Shown piece after piece: positions 20,370 through 30,039 of a stretch of 64,000 nt of DNA. The number at the start of each line of letters is the position of its first letter. Position 1 is the stretch's first letter. This stretch comes from Shinella yambaruensis (lineage in GTDB: Bacteria; Pseudomonadota; Alphaproteobacteria; Rhizobiales; Rhizobiaceae). The notes under the pieces were generated by a model. It ran no database searches, was not told the DNA's origin, and saw only the letters and a program-made list of their open reading frames with translations. The DNA is taken from positions 310,001-374,000 of the forward strand of contig NZ_JALJCK010000003.1 in assembly GCF_022899355.1 (NCBI RefSeq), in the 5' to 3' direction. Position numbers and translations under genes: made by a program.

Positions 20370-22001
20370 ATGGCGGCAACGAAGACATACGATTTCATCA
20401 TCATCGGCGCCGGCTCGGCCGGCTGCGTGCTGGCCAACCGCCTGTCCGCCGATCCCGCCAACAAGGTGCTTTTGCTGGAAGCCGGCGGCAAGGACCTTAA
20501 TCCGCTGTTCCGCCTGCCCATGCTGATGGGCAAGCTGTTCCATTCGGGCATCTACAACTGGCATTATCATACGGAGCCGGAGCCGCACCTGAACGGGCGC
20601 TCGCTCTACTGGCCGCGCGGCAAGGTGCTCGGCGGCACGTCCACCATCAACGGCATGATCTATGTGCGCGGCAACCGTCACGACTATGACCGATGGGCGC
20701 AGATGGGCGCTGCCGGCTGGTCCTATGACGAGGTCCTGCCGGCCTTCCTGCGGTCCGAGGCCCACGTCCAGCGCAACGGCGCCTTCCACAACACCGAGGG
20801 CGAACTTACCGTCTGCCGGGCACGCGGGTGGAACGGGCTTCTCGATGTCTTCAACCAGGCAGGCGGAGAGGCCGGATACCCGCTCAATGACGACTTCAAC
20901 GGCGAGGAGCAGGAAGGTTTCGGCCGCTATGACTTCACCATCACCAAGGGCAAGCGCTGCTCCACGGCCTATGCCTTCCTGCGGCCCGCAAGAGACCGCC
21001 CGAACCTGACGATCCTGACCCGTGCCCATACGAGGCGCGTGCTCATCGAGAACGGCCGCGCGGTCGGCGTCGAGTTCAGTCGAAGGGGCAACACGTCGAA
21101 AGCCTATGCGGACCGCGACGTGATCCTCTCGGCCGGCGTGGTCAACTCGCCGCAGATTCTCATGCTTTCGGGAATCGGCGCGGCCGACGAGCTTGCGGAA
21201 CACGATATCCGTGTCGTCCGGGACCTTCCGGGCGTCGGCAAGAACCTTCAGGACCATGTCGACTGCGTCATGGCCTATGAGTGCCGCGAACCGGTCACGC
21301 TCTATTCGGACCTCAGGGCCGACAAGCTCACCTGGTCCGTTGTCCAGGGCATGCTGTTCGGGGAAGGCATCGCCACGACCTTCCCCTACGAGGCCGGGGC
21401 CTTCGTCAAGTCGCGCACCGACCTTGCGGCGCCGGACATCCAGCTTCACTTCATGCCGGCGCTCGAAAAGACGGCAAACCTGCATTTCCCGAACCCGTTC
21501 AGGAAGGAGCGGGTGGAAGCCAATCACGGCTTCTCGCTGCGTGTCGGCCCGGTCAATCCCGAAAGCCGGGGCGAGATCACGCTGCGCTCGGCCGACCCGA
21601 TGGATCGCCCGCGCATCACCGCGAACTACCTGCAGACCGAGTTCGACATCCGCACGATGATCAACGCCATCCGCATCACGCGCGAGATCATCAGCCAGAA
21701 GGCTTTCGACAAGTATCGCGGCCAGGAACTCGCGCCGGGGCCGGCCGTCGAAAGCGATGCCGAAATGGTCACATGGCTGCGCGCCAATGCCATGACGACG
21801 TTCCACCCCGTCGGCACCTGCAAGATGGGCAGCGATCCGATGGCCGTGGTCGATTCCCGCCTGAACGTTCACGGCATCAAGGGGCTGCGCGTCGCCGACG
21901 CCTCGATCATGCCGATCATTTCCAGCGGCAACACCAATGCCCCGGCGATCATGATCGGGGAAAGAGCCGCCGATTTCATTCTCAAGGAGACATCCAGATG
22001 A
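20370..22001 (+). CDS. GMC family FAD-dependent oxidoreductase (choline dehydrogenase-like)
   Basis: A 543-residue glucose-methanol-choline oxidoreductase. The N-terminal FAD site is FIIIGAGSAGCVLANRLSAD with LLLEAGG, the first GMC signature is GKVLGGTSTINGMIYVRGN, and the second is GVVNSPQILMLSGIG. The C-terminal catalytic pair is His in TTFHPVGTCKMGSD (about residue 478) and Asn in ISSGNTNAPAIMIGERAA. It should oxidise a primary alcohol to an aldehyde. The ATG at 20370 is two bases past the UDG stop; in-frame GTGs at 20361 and 20364 are alternatives. Its stop overlaps the next gene by four bases. Possible substrates include the sugar moiety or hydroxyalkyl group of the imported compound. 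Confidence 0.93.
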   Translation: MAATKTYDFIIIGAGSAGCVLANRLSADPANKVLLLEAGGKDLNPLFRLPMLMGKLFHSGIYNWHYHTEPEPHLNGRSLYWPRGKVLGGTSTINGMIYVRGNRHDYDRWAQMGAAGWSYDEVLPAFLRSEAHVQRNGAFHNTEGELTVCRARGWNGLLDVFNQAGGEAGYPLNDDFNGEEQEGFGRYDFTITKGKRCSTAYAFLRPARDRPNLTILTRAHTRRVLIENGRAVGVEFSRRGNTSKAYADRDVILSAGVVNSPQILMLSGIGAADELAEHDIRVVRDLPGVGKNLQDHVDCVMAYECREPVTLYSDLRADKLTWSVVQGMLFGEGIATTFPYEAGAFVKSRTDLAAPDIQLHFMPALEKTANLHFPNPFRKERVEANHGFSLRVGPVNPESRGEITLRSADPMDRPRITANYLQTEFDIRTMINAIRITREIISQKAFDKYRGQELAPGPAVESDAEMVTWLRANAMTTFHPVGTCKMGSDPMAVVDSRLNVHGIKGLRVADASIMPIISSGNTNAPAIMIGERAADFILKETSR

Positions 22002-22318
22002 TCGTCGAGCATCGCACCTACACATTCCGGCCGGGAACCGTCGACGGCTGGCTGAAGAAATACGAGGCCGAGGGCCTGCCGATCCAGAAACGGCACCTGA
22101 ACACGTTTCTCGGGCTCTATGTCAGCGAGATCGGTTCCCTGCACACGACGGTGCTGATGTGGGGCTACGACAACCTCGCGGACCGCGAGGCGCGGCGGAC
22201 CGCCATGTATGCCGATCCCGAATGGCAGGCGTTCATTTCCGGGGTCTGGTCCCTCGATGCGATCCAGCGCCAGGACGTGATGATCATGAACCCGGCGCCA
22301 TTCTCGCCGGGCGCCTGA
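21998..22318 (+). CDS. NIPSNAP family protein
   Basis: A small protein of 106 residues with the NIPSNAP ferredoxin-like fold pattern: MIVEHRTYTFRPGTVDGWLKKYE at the start and ALL-like YADPEWQAFISGVW near residues 68-81, with the conserved tryptophans. It overlaps the GMC oxidoreductase stop as ATGA, so the two are translationally coupled. The family has no firmly established reaction; members recur beside catabolic oxidoreductases. An accessory role in the oxidation step is inference. Confidence 0.88.
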   Translation: MIVEHRTYTFRPGTVDGWLKKYEAEGLPIQKRHLNTFLGLYVSEIGSLHTTVLMWGYDNLADREARRTAMYADPEWQAFISGVWSLDAIQRQDVMIMNPAPFSPGA

Positions 22319-22427
22319 AGCGGGAAGCGGGCACCCCCGCATCACGAAAGAAATCGGCTGGCGCGCTGCGCCTGCCCAACGACAAGAAGACGCAGACATC
22401 GAACCTCCAGAGCAAGGGAATGGGAAA

Positions 22428-23498
22428 ATGACGAACAGAACCTCGAATGAAATCAACGTGCTGCGCCATGCGATCGGCCGCCGCTCCTTCCTCAGGACGT
22501 CGGCGGGATTGGCCGCCTTCACCATGGCGGGCGGTCTTTTGACGGCCGTGGCACATGCGTCGGGCGGCCTCGTGGCGCTGGTGCACACGCAGGCGGCAGG
22601 CGATGCCGGCCCGGTGGACTCGATGATCGCCAAGCTCAAGCAGCTCTCCGGGGAACAGGGCTTCGAATATCGCGCGGTCTACGCTCAGGACCCGGCGACC
22701 TACGAGACCATCTTCCGCACGCTGGGCGATGCCGGCGCGGCGGTTATCGTATCGACCTTCAACGAGGTCGCGGAACCCTTCAAGGCGCTTGCGCCGTCGT
22801 ACCCCGACACAAAGTGGATCCAGCTTTTCGCCGACCCCTTCGAGCCGGCGATCCCGAACGTCGTGACGGTCGCCTACGACTACTATCTCGGTTGCTACCT
22901 TTCCGGCATCTTCGCTGCGCGCGTCAGCAAGTCGGGCAAGCTGGGCTTCATCGGCGGCGTCTCCATTCCGCCGATCAATGCCGACTACAACGCGTTCAAG
23001 GCAGGCGCGGAATCGGTGCGTCCGGACGTGTCGGTAACGGTCGCCTTCGCCGGCTCCTTCCAGGACCCGGCCAAGGGACAGGAGATCGCGACCCAGATGT
23101 ATTCGAGCGGCATCGACTACATCCAGACCGACGCGGCCGCGACCGACTTCGGCATCATCGCCGCGGCGAACGAGGTGGAAGGCCGGCTGGTCAGCGTGCT
23201 CGATCCGGCACAGTTCCCGCAGGGACCCAGGTCCGTCATTTCGATCGTCGGCCTGGACTTCGGCACCTCGCTCTACAACGAAGTCACGAAAGCGCTCGGC
23301 AGCGGTTTTGCCGGTGGCACCCATGAGCATACCGGCCTCGGAACGGGCGTGATCGACTTCATTCGCTCTCCCCTCTTCGCCGAGCAGGGGCCGGCGGACA
23401 TCATCACCAGGGCAAAGGAAGTCGAGCCCGAAATAGCCGCGGCGCGGGCGGCGATCCTGGACGGGTCGCTCAAGGTGCCGTTCAATACGAACCTCTGA
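22428..23498 (+). CDS. BMP family ABC transporter substrate-binding protein (nucleoside-type), Tat-exported
   Basis: A 356-residue basic-membrane-protein (PnrA/Med-like) binding protein. The N-terminus has a twin-arginine signal, IGRRSFLRTSAGLAAFTMAG, so it is probably exported folded by Tat. The mature part shows LGFIGGVSIPPINADYNAFKAGAESV and the two-lobe periplasmic pattern. BMP proteins characterised to date bind purine or pyrimidine nucleosides or related bases, so a nucleoside-like ligand is likely. It starts after a 109-bp gap from the NIPSNAP gene, the largest gap in the operon, where an extra promoter could sit. Confidence 0.92.
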   Translation: MTNRTSNEINVLRHAIGRRSFLRTSAGLAAFTMAGGLLTAVAHASGGLVALVHTQAAGDAGPVDSMIAKLKQLSGEQGFEYRAVYAQDPATYETIFRTLGDAGAAVIVSTFNEVAEPFKALAPSYPDTKWIQLFADPFEPAIPNVVTVAYDYYLGCYLSGIFAARVSKSGKLGFIGGVSIPPINADYNAFKAGAESVRPDVSVTVAFAGSFQDPAKGQEIATQMYSSGIDYIQTDAAATDFGIIAAANEVEGRLVSVLDPAQFPQGPRSVISIVGLDFGTSLYNEVTKALGSGFAGGTHEHTGLGTGVIDFIRSPLFAEQGPADIITRAKEVEPEIAAARAAILDGSLKVPFNTNL

Positions 23499-23520
23499 CC
23501 TTCCATCGGATCATGCTGCG

Positions 23521-25083
23521 ATGAAAGAAGACAGATCCCCCATATTTGAATGCCGCGATGTGACGGTGCGCTACGGCCCCGTCGTCGCGCTCTGCGGTGT
23601 CGGAGCCGTCTTCGAACGTGGCATGATCCACGCCGTGGTCGGGCAGAACGGCGCGGGCAAGACGACCTTTGCCCGCGTCCTGGCCGGTCTCGTGCGCCCG
23701 GCATCCGGCGAACTTGCGATCGACGGGCGGTCCCTTCCGGGCGGCAATGTCAACGATGCCCGCATGGCGGGCGTCGAGCTCGTCCACCAGAGTTTCGCCC
23801 TGCCGCCCTCCTTCACCGTTGCCGAGGCGATGCAGTTCGGCGCCGCGGGCGGAGGGATGTTCAGCAGGAGCCGCCTGGAAAAACGGTGGCAACCCCATCT
23901 CGACGCGCTCGATGTCAAGGTCCAGGCCCGGCAGCGCATCCGCGACCTGCCGGTGGAAACGCAGCAGGGCGTGGAAATCGCCCGCGCGCTCGTCTCGGAT
24001 GCCAAGCTGCTCATCCTCGACGAGCCGACGGCGGTGCTCTCGCCGGAAGGCGCGGAAAAGCTCTTCGAGCGCGTCCGCCGATTGAAGGAGCGCGGCGTCA
24101 CGGTCATCCTGATCCTGCACAAGATCCGGGAAGTCCTGGCCATCGCCGACACGGTGACGGTCCTGCGCGGCGGGCGGCTTGTCGATGGACCGCTGGCCTG
24201 TGCCGGCATAGACGCGGATCGCCTGGCGGAACTCATCATCGGCCCGGCTGGCGCGCGCGCCCTGAATTCCGAGGACAAGGCCGCGCTGACCGGCGCGGCG
24301 GCGGTGACACATGCCGGGCAGCACGACGCCCCCGCCGGCGCCACGCCCATCCTCAGGATGCGCGCCGTTTCCACGCGGCCCGATCCCGAGGGCCCGGCGC
24401 TCGAAAAGGTCGACCTCGACATCCGCCCGGGAGAAATCATCGGGGTGGCGGGCGTCGAAGGCAATGGGCAACGGACGCTCGTGCGGGCGATCTCGGCGCT
24501 GGCGGACCTCGTCGAGGGCGAGATCGCCATCGGCGACAGCGACGTGACCCGCGCCCCGCTTGCGGCCCGGCGCGCGGCCGGGCTGCGCGTCATCCCCTTC
24601 GAGCGCAATGTCGAAGGACTGAGCCTGACCAGCTCGCTCTGGGAGAACTGGTCGGCCCGCAGCCTTCTCCAGATGCCGCTCCTTTCCGCCATCAGCCCCG
24701 TCGCCATACGCAGGGAGTGCGATACGGCGCTCAAGCAATGGGACGTGCGCTATTCCGAGGTCGGCCAGCGGGCCGGCTCGCTCTCCGGCGGAAACGCGCA
24801 GAAGGTCATCCTGTCGCGCGAAATGGACGAAAGCGCCCGCCTCATCCTTGCCGCACAGCCGACGCGCGGCCTCGACATCGGGGCGACGTCGTTCGTATGG
24901 GAATCGATGCGCAGCGCGCGCTCGCGCGGCTGCGGCCTGCTGTTCATCTCCTCCGATCTCGACGAGATCTTCGACATCTCCGATCGGGTGATCGTCATGC
25001 TGTCCGGACGCATCGTCGCGCAGTTCCGTCCCCCCTATGATATCACCGCCGTCGGCGCGGCCATGACAGGAGTGCTGAGATGA
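23521..25083 (+). CDS. BMP-type (nucleoside) ABC transporter ATP-binding protein, two-domain
   Basis: A 520-residue fused ATPase with two nucleotide-binding domains. Domain 1 has Walker A GQNGAGKTTFA near residue 41 and Walker B LLILDEPTAVLSPEG. Domain 2 has the degenerate Walker A GVEGNGQRTLV normal for this group and a canonical signature LSGGNAQKVILSRE. The arrangement and length match RbsA-like ATPases of nucleoside importers (YufO/NupA). It lies 22 bp after the binding protein and overlaps the first permease by four bases. Confidence 0.94.
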   Translation: MKEDRSPIFECRDVTVRYGPVVALCGVGAVFERGMIHAVVGQNGAGKTTFARVLAGLVRPASGELAIDGRSLPGGNVNDARMAGVELVHQSFALPPSFTVAEAMQFGAAGGGMFSRSRLEKRWQPHLDALDVKVQARQRIRDLPVETQQGVEIARALVSDAKLLILDEPTAVLSPEGAEKLFERVRRLKERGVTVILILHKIREVLAIADTVTVLRGGRLVDGPLACAGIDADRLAELIIGPAGARALNSEDKAALTGAAAVTHAGQHDAPAGATPILRMRAVSTRPDPEGPALEKVDLDIRPGEIIGVAGVEGNGQRTLVRAISALADLVEGEIAIGDSDVTRAPLAARRAAGLRVIPFERNVEGLSLTSSLWENWSARSLLQMPLLSAISPVAIRRECDTALKQWDVRYSEVGQRAGSLSGGNAQKVILSREMDESARLILAAQPTRGLDIGATSFVWESMRSARSRGCGLLFISSDLDEIFDISDRVIVMLSGRIVAQFRPPYDITAVGAAMTGVLR

Positions 25084-26126
25084 TCGATCGTCTTGTCTCG
25101 GTTTTCCGTGCCCTGATCTTCATCCTGATCGGCCTTGCGCTTTGCGGCATGATCTTCCAGGCGGCCGGCTACTCGGCGCCGTTGATGTTCCACGCGATCG
25201 CCGATGGCGCCTTCCTGCGGACCGGCGCCCTGCAGCAGGCGCTTCGCTGGGGCCTGCCGCTGTTCATCACGGCGGTCGGCGTGGCCGTTTCCTTCCGGGC
25301 GGGCTATTTCAATATCGGCGCCCAGGGACAGTTCTACATGGGAGCCATCGCGGCCGCCTTCATGGCGGAATGGCTGAACGGCGCACCGGCTCCCGTCGTG
25401 ATACCGGCCTGCTTTCTTGCCGGCATGACGGGCGGCGCGCTTTGGGCGCTTTGGCCTGGCCTGCTCCGGCTGAAGTCGGGCGCCGACGAGGTGATCACCA
25501 CGCTGATGGGCAACTTCATCGCCGGCCTGGTGCTTCTCTACGTGACGGCCGGGCCGCTGAAGGACCCGTCGGGCACGGGGCAGCAGGCCTCCAGCCGGCC
25601 GCTCGACGGCACCTACCGCATCAGCGACTCGCTCGGCCTGTCCCCGACGATCATCGGCATTGCCGTGGTGGTCGGCGTGGTCCTGTGGCTTCTCGTCAAC
25701 CGCACGGCCTTAGGGGTCTTGTCGGGCCTTGCCGGCCGAAACCCGACGATGGTCGAATGGCAGGGGGCAAGGACCTGGCGCATCGGGCTTGCGAGCTTCC
25801 TCCTCAGCGGCGCCCTTGCCGGTCTTGCCGGCACCATCGAGTTCATGGGACCCAACGGGCGGCTGACCGGCGGTTTCCTGCCGGGTCACGGCTTCACGGC
25901 CATCCTCATCGCGCTCGTCGCCAATTTCTCCGTCGTCGGGACGGCCTTCGTCTCGCTGTTCTTCGGCGGCCTCGCCTCGGCCGCCCTGTACCTGCCGATC
26001 ATGGCCGGCCTGCCGTCCTCGGCGATCGACATCATCAATGCGGCCATCGCGCTCTTCATCACCGCAAAGTCCAGTCTCGTCGACCGGATCGCGAAACTCG
26101 GGGGACGGATATGGAAGACTTCGTAA
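25080..26126 (+). CDS. BMP-type ABC transporter permease 1
   Basis: A polytopic inner-membrane permease of 348 residues in the BPD_transp_2 family. Diagnostic segments are AVSFRAGYFNIGAQGQFYMGA near residues 68-88 and KSGADEVITTLMGNFIA near residues 137-153, both conserved in nucleoside-type permeases. It forms the channel together with the next gene, which starts 16 bases before this stop. Confidence 0.94.
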   Translation: MIDRLVSVFRALIFILIGLALCGMIFQAAGYSAPLMFHAIADGAFLRTGALQQALRWGLPLFITAVGVAVSFRAGYFNIGAQGQFYMGAIAAAFMAEWLNGAPAPVVIPACFLAGMTGGALWALWPGLLRLKSGADEVITTLMGNFIAGLVLLYVTAGPLKDPSGTGQQASSRPLDGTYRISDSLGLSPTIIGIAVVVGVVLWLLVNRTALGVLSGLAGRNPTMVEWQGARTWRIGLASFLLSGALAGLAGTIEFMGPNGRLTGGFLPGHGFTAILIALVANFSVVGTAFVSLFFGGLASAALYLPIMAGLPSSAIDIINAAIALFITAKSSLVDRIAKLGGRIWKTS

Positions 26127-27004
26127 TCGCCATCCTGCGCTCCGGCACGCCGCTGATCTATGTGGCCCTTGCCGGCGTCATCGCCCAGCGCGCCGGCATC
26201 TGGCATCTCGGCCTGGAGGGGCTGATGATCACCGGCGCCTGCGCAACGGTTCTCGGCATCGTGCTCACGCAATCGATCTGGCTCGCCCTTCTCGGAGCGA
26301 TCGTGGCCTGCGTCCTCGGTTCGATCCTGTTCTGGTTCGTGGTGGAGAAGCTCAAAGCCAACCAGATCATCGCCGGCCTCGGGCTTTCGGGCCTCGGGCT
26401 TGGCGGCACGGCGCTCGCCGTCCAGTCGATATTCGGGACACAGGCGGCGGTCAGCGCGCCCTTCGGCCTGCCGCGCATCGGCCCGGCATTCGGAGTCTTC
26501 GGCTCGCTCTCCATCCTGGTCTTCATCATGCCGGCGATCGTGTTCGCGATGTGGGTGCTGTTGCGGCGAACCCGTTTCGGCCTGCGCCTTGCGGCGTCGG
26601 GCGAGCATCCCTTCGCCGCGCGCGGCGTTGGCGTCAACCCGTCGGCGATGCGCCTTGTCGCGCTGATGATCGGCGGCGTGCTCTGCGCGCTTGCCGGCGC
26701 CGAGCTCGCCACCGGAAGCCTCCAGATCTTCGCCCAGAACATGACGGCCGGCCGGGGGTTCATGGGCTTTGCCGCCGTCATCTTCGGCGCCGGCCATCCC
26801 ATCGGGGCAACCCTTGCCGCGGTGTTCTTTGCCGTTGTCGGCGCGCTCGGCATCAGGGCGCAGCTTACCTTCGGCGATCGCATCCCGCACGATCTGCTGC
26901 TGGCCCTGCCCTACATCGCGACCGTCCTCGGCATCTGGCTGAGCACGCAGTTGCGCGGCGGCACCAGGGCAAACAACGCCTTCGGCGAGCTGCGCGACCA
27001 ATGA
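26111..27004 (+). CDS. BMP-type ABC transporter permease 2
   Basis: The second permease, 297 residues. After MEDFVIAILRSGTPLIYVALAGVIAQRAG comes IWHLGLEGLMITGACA, the family's hallmark, and later GRGFMGFAAVIFGAGHPIGA. The start at 26111 is chosen because the family N-terminus begins there; the frame is open upstream through the previous gene without similarity. The stop overlaps a possible ATG at 27001 of the amidohydrolase. Confidence 0.93.
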   Translation: MEDFVIAILRSGTPLIYVALAGVIAQRAGIWHLGLEGLMITGACATVLGIVLTQSIWLALLGAIVACVLGSILFWFVVEKLKANQIIAGLGLSGLGLGGTALAVQSIFGTQAAVSAPFGLPRIGPAFGVFGSLSILVFIMPAIVFAMWVLLRRTRFGLRLAASGEHPFAARGVGVNPSAMRLVALMIGGVLCALAGAELATGSLQIFAQNMTAGRGFMGFAAVIFGAGHPIGATLAAVFFAVVGALGIRAQLTFGDRIPHDLLLALPYIATVLGIWLSTQLRGGTRANNAFGELRDQ

Positions 27005-27045
27005 CACCGGCCCGCGACGCAGCGCGACAGGAGCAGGAGAAAGCC

Positions 27046-28554
27046 ATGCCCCAGACATTGATCAAGAACGCGACCCTTTTGACCATGGATGCCGCGAACG
27101 GAAGCAAGCCGTTCAACGGCGACATCCTGATCGAGGGAGGCCGCATCGCCGCTATCGGAACGAACCTCGCAGCGCGCCCGGATGCCGCAATTATCGATGG
27201 CCGGGACCGGCTGGTGATGCCGGGCCTCGTCAACGCCCACACCCATTCGAGCGAGACCTTCTTTCGGGGGCGGTATGAAGGCATGCCTCTCGAAATCTGG
27301 CTTCTCTACGCCTATCCGCTGCTGATGGGACCGGTCATCGACGAACGGCTTCTCTACCTGCGCAGCCTCCTGCTGGCGATGGAATCGCTGCGCAACGGCG
27401 TCACGACGATGTGCGACGATTTCTTCGATCCGCCCGCGCACGACCTCTCCCGGCTCTCCGCCGTGTTCAGCGCCTATGCGGACGCGGGCATCCGTGCCAA
27501 TGTCTCCAGCGCCGTCATGAACGTCCACACGCTGGACGCCCTCCCCTACGCCAGGCAGGTGATGCCGCTCCACCTTCAGGAGAAGCTCGATTTCGGTCCG
27601 CCCATGCCGGCCGCGGCCTATATCGACTACTGCCGCTCGGCCTTCGCGACGCTGCACCGCCGGGCCGGACGGCTCAGTTTCATGATCGCGCCCTCGGCGC
27701 CGCAACGCTGCACGCCGGATATGCTCCAGGCCTGCCATGCCCTGGCCGTCGAGATGGGCGTGCCCCTGCACACGCATATTCTCGAAACCAAGACGCAGGC
27801 CGTGACCGGCCAGGCTTTCTTCGGCAAGAGCCTGATCGCCTATATGCGCGATCTCGGCGCGCTGTCGCGCAACACCACCATCGCCCACGCCGTCTGGGTG
27901 AGCGAGGACGATATCGCGATGATGGGCGAGGCCGGATGCTCGGTCGCCCACAACGCCGTCTCCAACCAGAAGCTCGGGGCCGGCATCGCGCCGATCCGGC
28001 AGCTGCTCGACGCCGGCGTGGCGGTCGGCCTCGGCACGGACGGCGTCTCGTCGAACGACACCGCCCGCATCTTCGACGTCATGCGGGTCGCCGGCCTGGT
28101 CCACAGCGTTTCCGGCCCCGACCACGACAGATGGATCCGCGCCGACGAAATCCTCGCCATGGCGACGATCGGCGGCGCCCGCAGCGCCATGCTGGAAGAC
28201 GTCATCGGTTCGCTGGAGGTCGGAAAGGCCGCCGATCTTCTGATCCTCGACCTCACCACCCTCAGCTTCACCCCGCTCAACGACATTGCCAAGCATCTCG
28301 TCTATGCCGAGAACGGTTCCTCGATCGAGACGGTGATGGTCGCGGGAGAGGTCGTCGTCCGGAACGGCCGCCTTCAGACGATCGACGAGGCAGCGATACT
28401 GGCGGAAATCCGTGAGCGTGTCCCCGCGCATCTGGCCGCGCATGCGGAACTGGAGAAGCTGAACGCAGCCTTCCACTCCACGATGGCCGAAATCCACCGG
28501 CGTTCCACGTCAAAGGCCATCGGCATGAACCGCTATGCCGGCAATGACGGCTAG
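27046..28554 (+). CDS. Amidohydrolase of the ATZ/TRZ (chlorohydrolase/cytosine-deaminase-like) family
   Basis: A 502-residue metal-dependent hydrolase. The first metal ligands are H65 and H67 in LVNAHTHSSE. Further ligands are the histidine of HTHILETKTQ, that of TTIAHAVWVSEDD, and the aspartate of GLGTDGVSSNDT, the complete set for a mononuclear zinc deaminase. The family removes amino or other groups from N-heterocycles (guanine, cytosine, triazines, S-adenosylhomocysteine). GGAGAAAGCC precedes the ATG at 27046; an in-frame ATG at 27001 overlaps the permease stop and is an alternative. As the last gene of the RutR-like operon it probably deaminates or opens the imported base. Confidence 0.9.
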   Translation: MPQTLIKNATLLTMDAANGSKPFNGDILIEGGRIAAIGTNLAARPDAAIIDGRDRLVMPGLVNAHTHSSETFFRGRYEGMPLEIWLLYAYPLLMGPVIDERLLYLRSLLLAMESLRNGVTTMCDDFFDPPAHDLSRLSAVFSAYADAGIRANVSSAVMNVHTLDALPYARQVMPLHLQEKLDFGPPMPAAAYIDYCRSAFATLHRRAGRLSFMIAPSAPQRCTPDMLQACHALAVEMGVPLHTHILETKTQAVTGQAFFGKSLIAYMRDLGALSRNTTIAHAVWVSEDDIAMMGEAGCSVAHNAVSNQKLGAGIAPIRQLLDAGVAVGLGTDGVSSNDTARIFDVMRVAGLVHSVSGPDHDRWIRADEILAMATIGGARSAMLEDVIGSLEVGKAADLLILDLTTLSFTPLNDIAKHLVYAENGSSIETVMVAGEVVVRNGRLQTIDEAAILAEIRERVPAHLAAHAELEKLNAAFHSTMAEIHRRSTSKAIGMNRYAGNDG

Positions 28555-28611
28555 GGAGGCCGCTCGATATCCGGGCTGTCCTTGGAAGCATGACGCAACC
28601 GTCCGCCGACC

Positions 28612-30006
28612 TTAAACCGGCGTGACGATCTTACCGGGGTTCAATACCCATTTCCGGTCCAGACATGCCTTGATCGCGCGCGCGAGATCCTGCTTCACTG
28701 GATCGGCGTAGCGTTCATACGCACTACGCTTGTCGATGCCGACCCCGTGCTCAGCCGAGAACGATCCGCCGATCTCTCCAAGGCCCGTATAGAGCACGTC
28801 CTCGATCGCCCTATAACGTTCGGGCGACGGATTGTCGGTGTTGACGGAAATGTGCAGGTTGCCGTCAGCGAGATGGCCGAAGACATAAGGCGCATAACCC
28901 TTGTCGATCGCCAGGAGACCGTCCGTGATGCGCGCGACATAGCCATCGATTGCAGCCGCGGGAACAGACACGTCAAAGGATGGCGGATGGCTGTGCATGC
29001 GCTCGATCTGTTCCGTCTCCTCACGCAGCCGCCAAATGGTCCTCGCCTGCTCCATGGAAGCCGCCACCAGCCCGTCGAGAATGCCGGCCTCCTCCCAGAT
29101 GCTCGAAAGCCCTTCCTCCAGCGCGCTGGTCGCCTCCTCGACGGTTGCCGCGCCAAGCTCCAGGGCAAGCAGGCACGGCGAACCGAGCGGCAACCGTCCC
29201 GAATCCAATCCGAGCATCCCTGCCATTGCGACGGCAAAGTCCCGCCACATGATTTCCGCGGCCCGCAGGTTGGCGCCGGGCATGGCAAGCAAATGGCTGA
29301 CGACCCGTTGGGCGCTGGCCGCATCATTGGTCCCGATGAGCGCCGTGGCCGATGCGCCACCGAGCGGCTCGAGCCGAAGCACGGCGCGGGTAACGATGCC
29401 CAGCGTGCCCTCGGCACCGACGAACAGGTGCTTGAGGTCATAGCCTGCGCTGGTCTTTAGAACGCGCGTCAGGTCGCTGAACACGCGGCCGTCCGGCAAT
29501 ACCGCCTCGAGGCCGAGAAGACGATGGCGCATCGTGCCGTTTCGAAACGCCATTATGCCGCCGGCATTCGTGGAGATCATGCCCCCGATGGTGCAGCTGC
29601 CTCGCGATGCAAGGTCGATGCCGGGATCAAGGCCATGGACGGCTGCGGCCTCCTGAAGCACGGCCAGAGGCGTTCCGGCTTGAACGATCGCGACCCGGCC
29701 CAAACGATCGATCTCTTCGACCCGGTTCATCGCGCCGAGATCGCAGATGATCTGCCCGGAAACCGTCGCCGCGCCACCGGCGAGCCCCGTTCGGCCGCCC
29801 TGCGGAACCAAGGGGATCCCTCTTTCGAGACAGAAGCGCACCAGCGCCGACACGCTGCCAACATCCGCCGGGCGGACCAATGCGGCCGCTCCAAAATTGC
29901 GACCGTCGAATCCCGGATCGCGGACGGCGAGCTCGTCCCGCCCCCAAATCGTCGCATCCGGCAGGGCGCTACGCAACTCGGAGAGAAGATCGCTCCGCAC
30001 GCTCAT
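28612..30006 (-). CDS. FAD-binding oxidoreductase (GlcD / D-2-hydroxyacid dehydrogenase-like)
   Basis: A 464-residue flavoenzyme with an N-terminal FAD_binding_4 domain (PQGGRTGLAGGATV, ASRGSCTIGGMISTNAGG) and a C-terminal FAD-oxidase domain (GHLADGNLHI, FSAEHGVGIDKR). The family oxidises D-2-hydroxyacids such as glycolate, D-lactate or D-2-hydroxyglutarate. The start at 30006 is preferred because GAGGA lies five bases upstream; an ATG at 30018 is possible. It is the last gene of the polyamine-type importer operon, so it may oxidise the imported compound or its breakdown product. Confidence 0.9.
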   Translation of the reverse strand: MSVRSDLLSELRSALPDATIWGRDELAVRDPGFDGRNFGAAALVRPADVGSVSALVRFCLERGIPLVPQGGRTGLAGGAATVSGQIICDLGAMNRVEEIDRLGRVAIVQAGTPLAVLQEAAAVHGLDPGIDLASRGSCTIGGMISTNAGGIMAFRNGTMRHRLLGLEAVLPDGRVFSDLTRVLKTSAGYDLKHLFVGAEGTLGIVTRAVLRLEPLGGASATALIGTNDAASAQRVVSHLLAMPGANLRAAEIMWRDFAVAMAGMLGLDSGRLPLGSPCLLALELGAATVEEATSALEEGLSSIWEEAGILDGLVAASMEQARTIWRLREETEQIERMHSHPPSFDVSVPAAAIDGYVARITDGLLAIDKGYAPYVFGHLADGNLHISVNTDNPSPERYRAIEDVLYTGLGEIGGSFSAEHGVGIDKRSAYERYADPVKQDLARAIKACLDRKWVLNPGKIVTPV

Positions 30007-30039
30007 CGTTGTCCTCATGTTACGGGTTGCAGGACGGCT

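Noticed and set aside
20328-22025. A 565-codon open frame antisense to the GMC oxidoreductase gene
   Set aside because: The plus-strand frame encodes a complete, motif-containing enzyme; the antisense product shows no family features.
23482-24738. Long open frame antisense to the BMP-type ATPase
   Set aside because: Shadow of the real gene, with no ribosome-binding site or domain.
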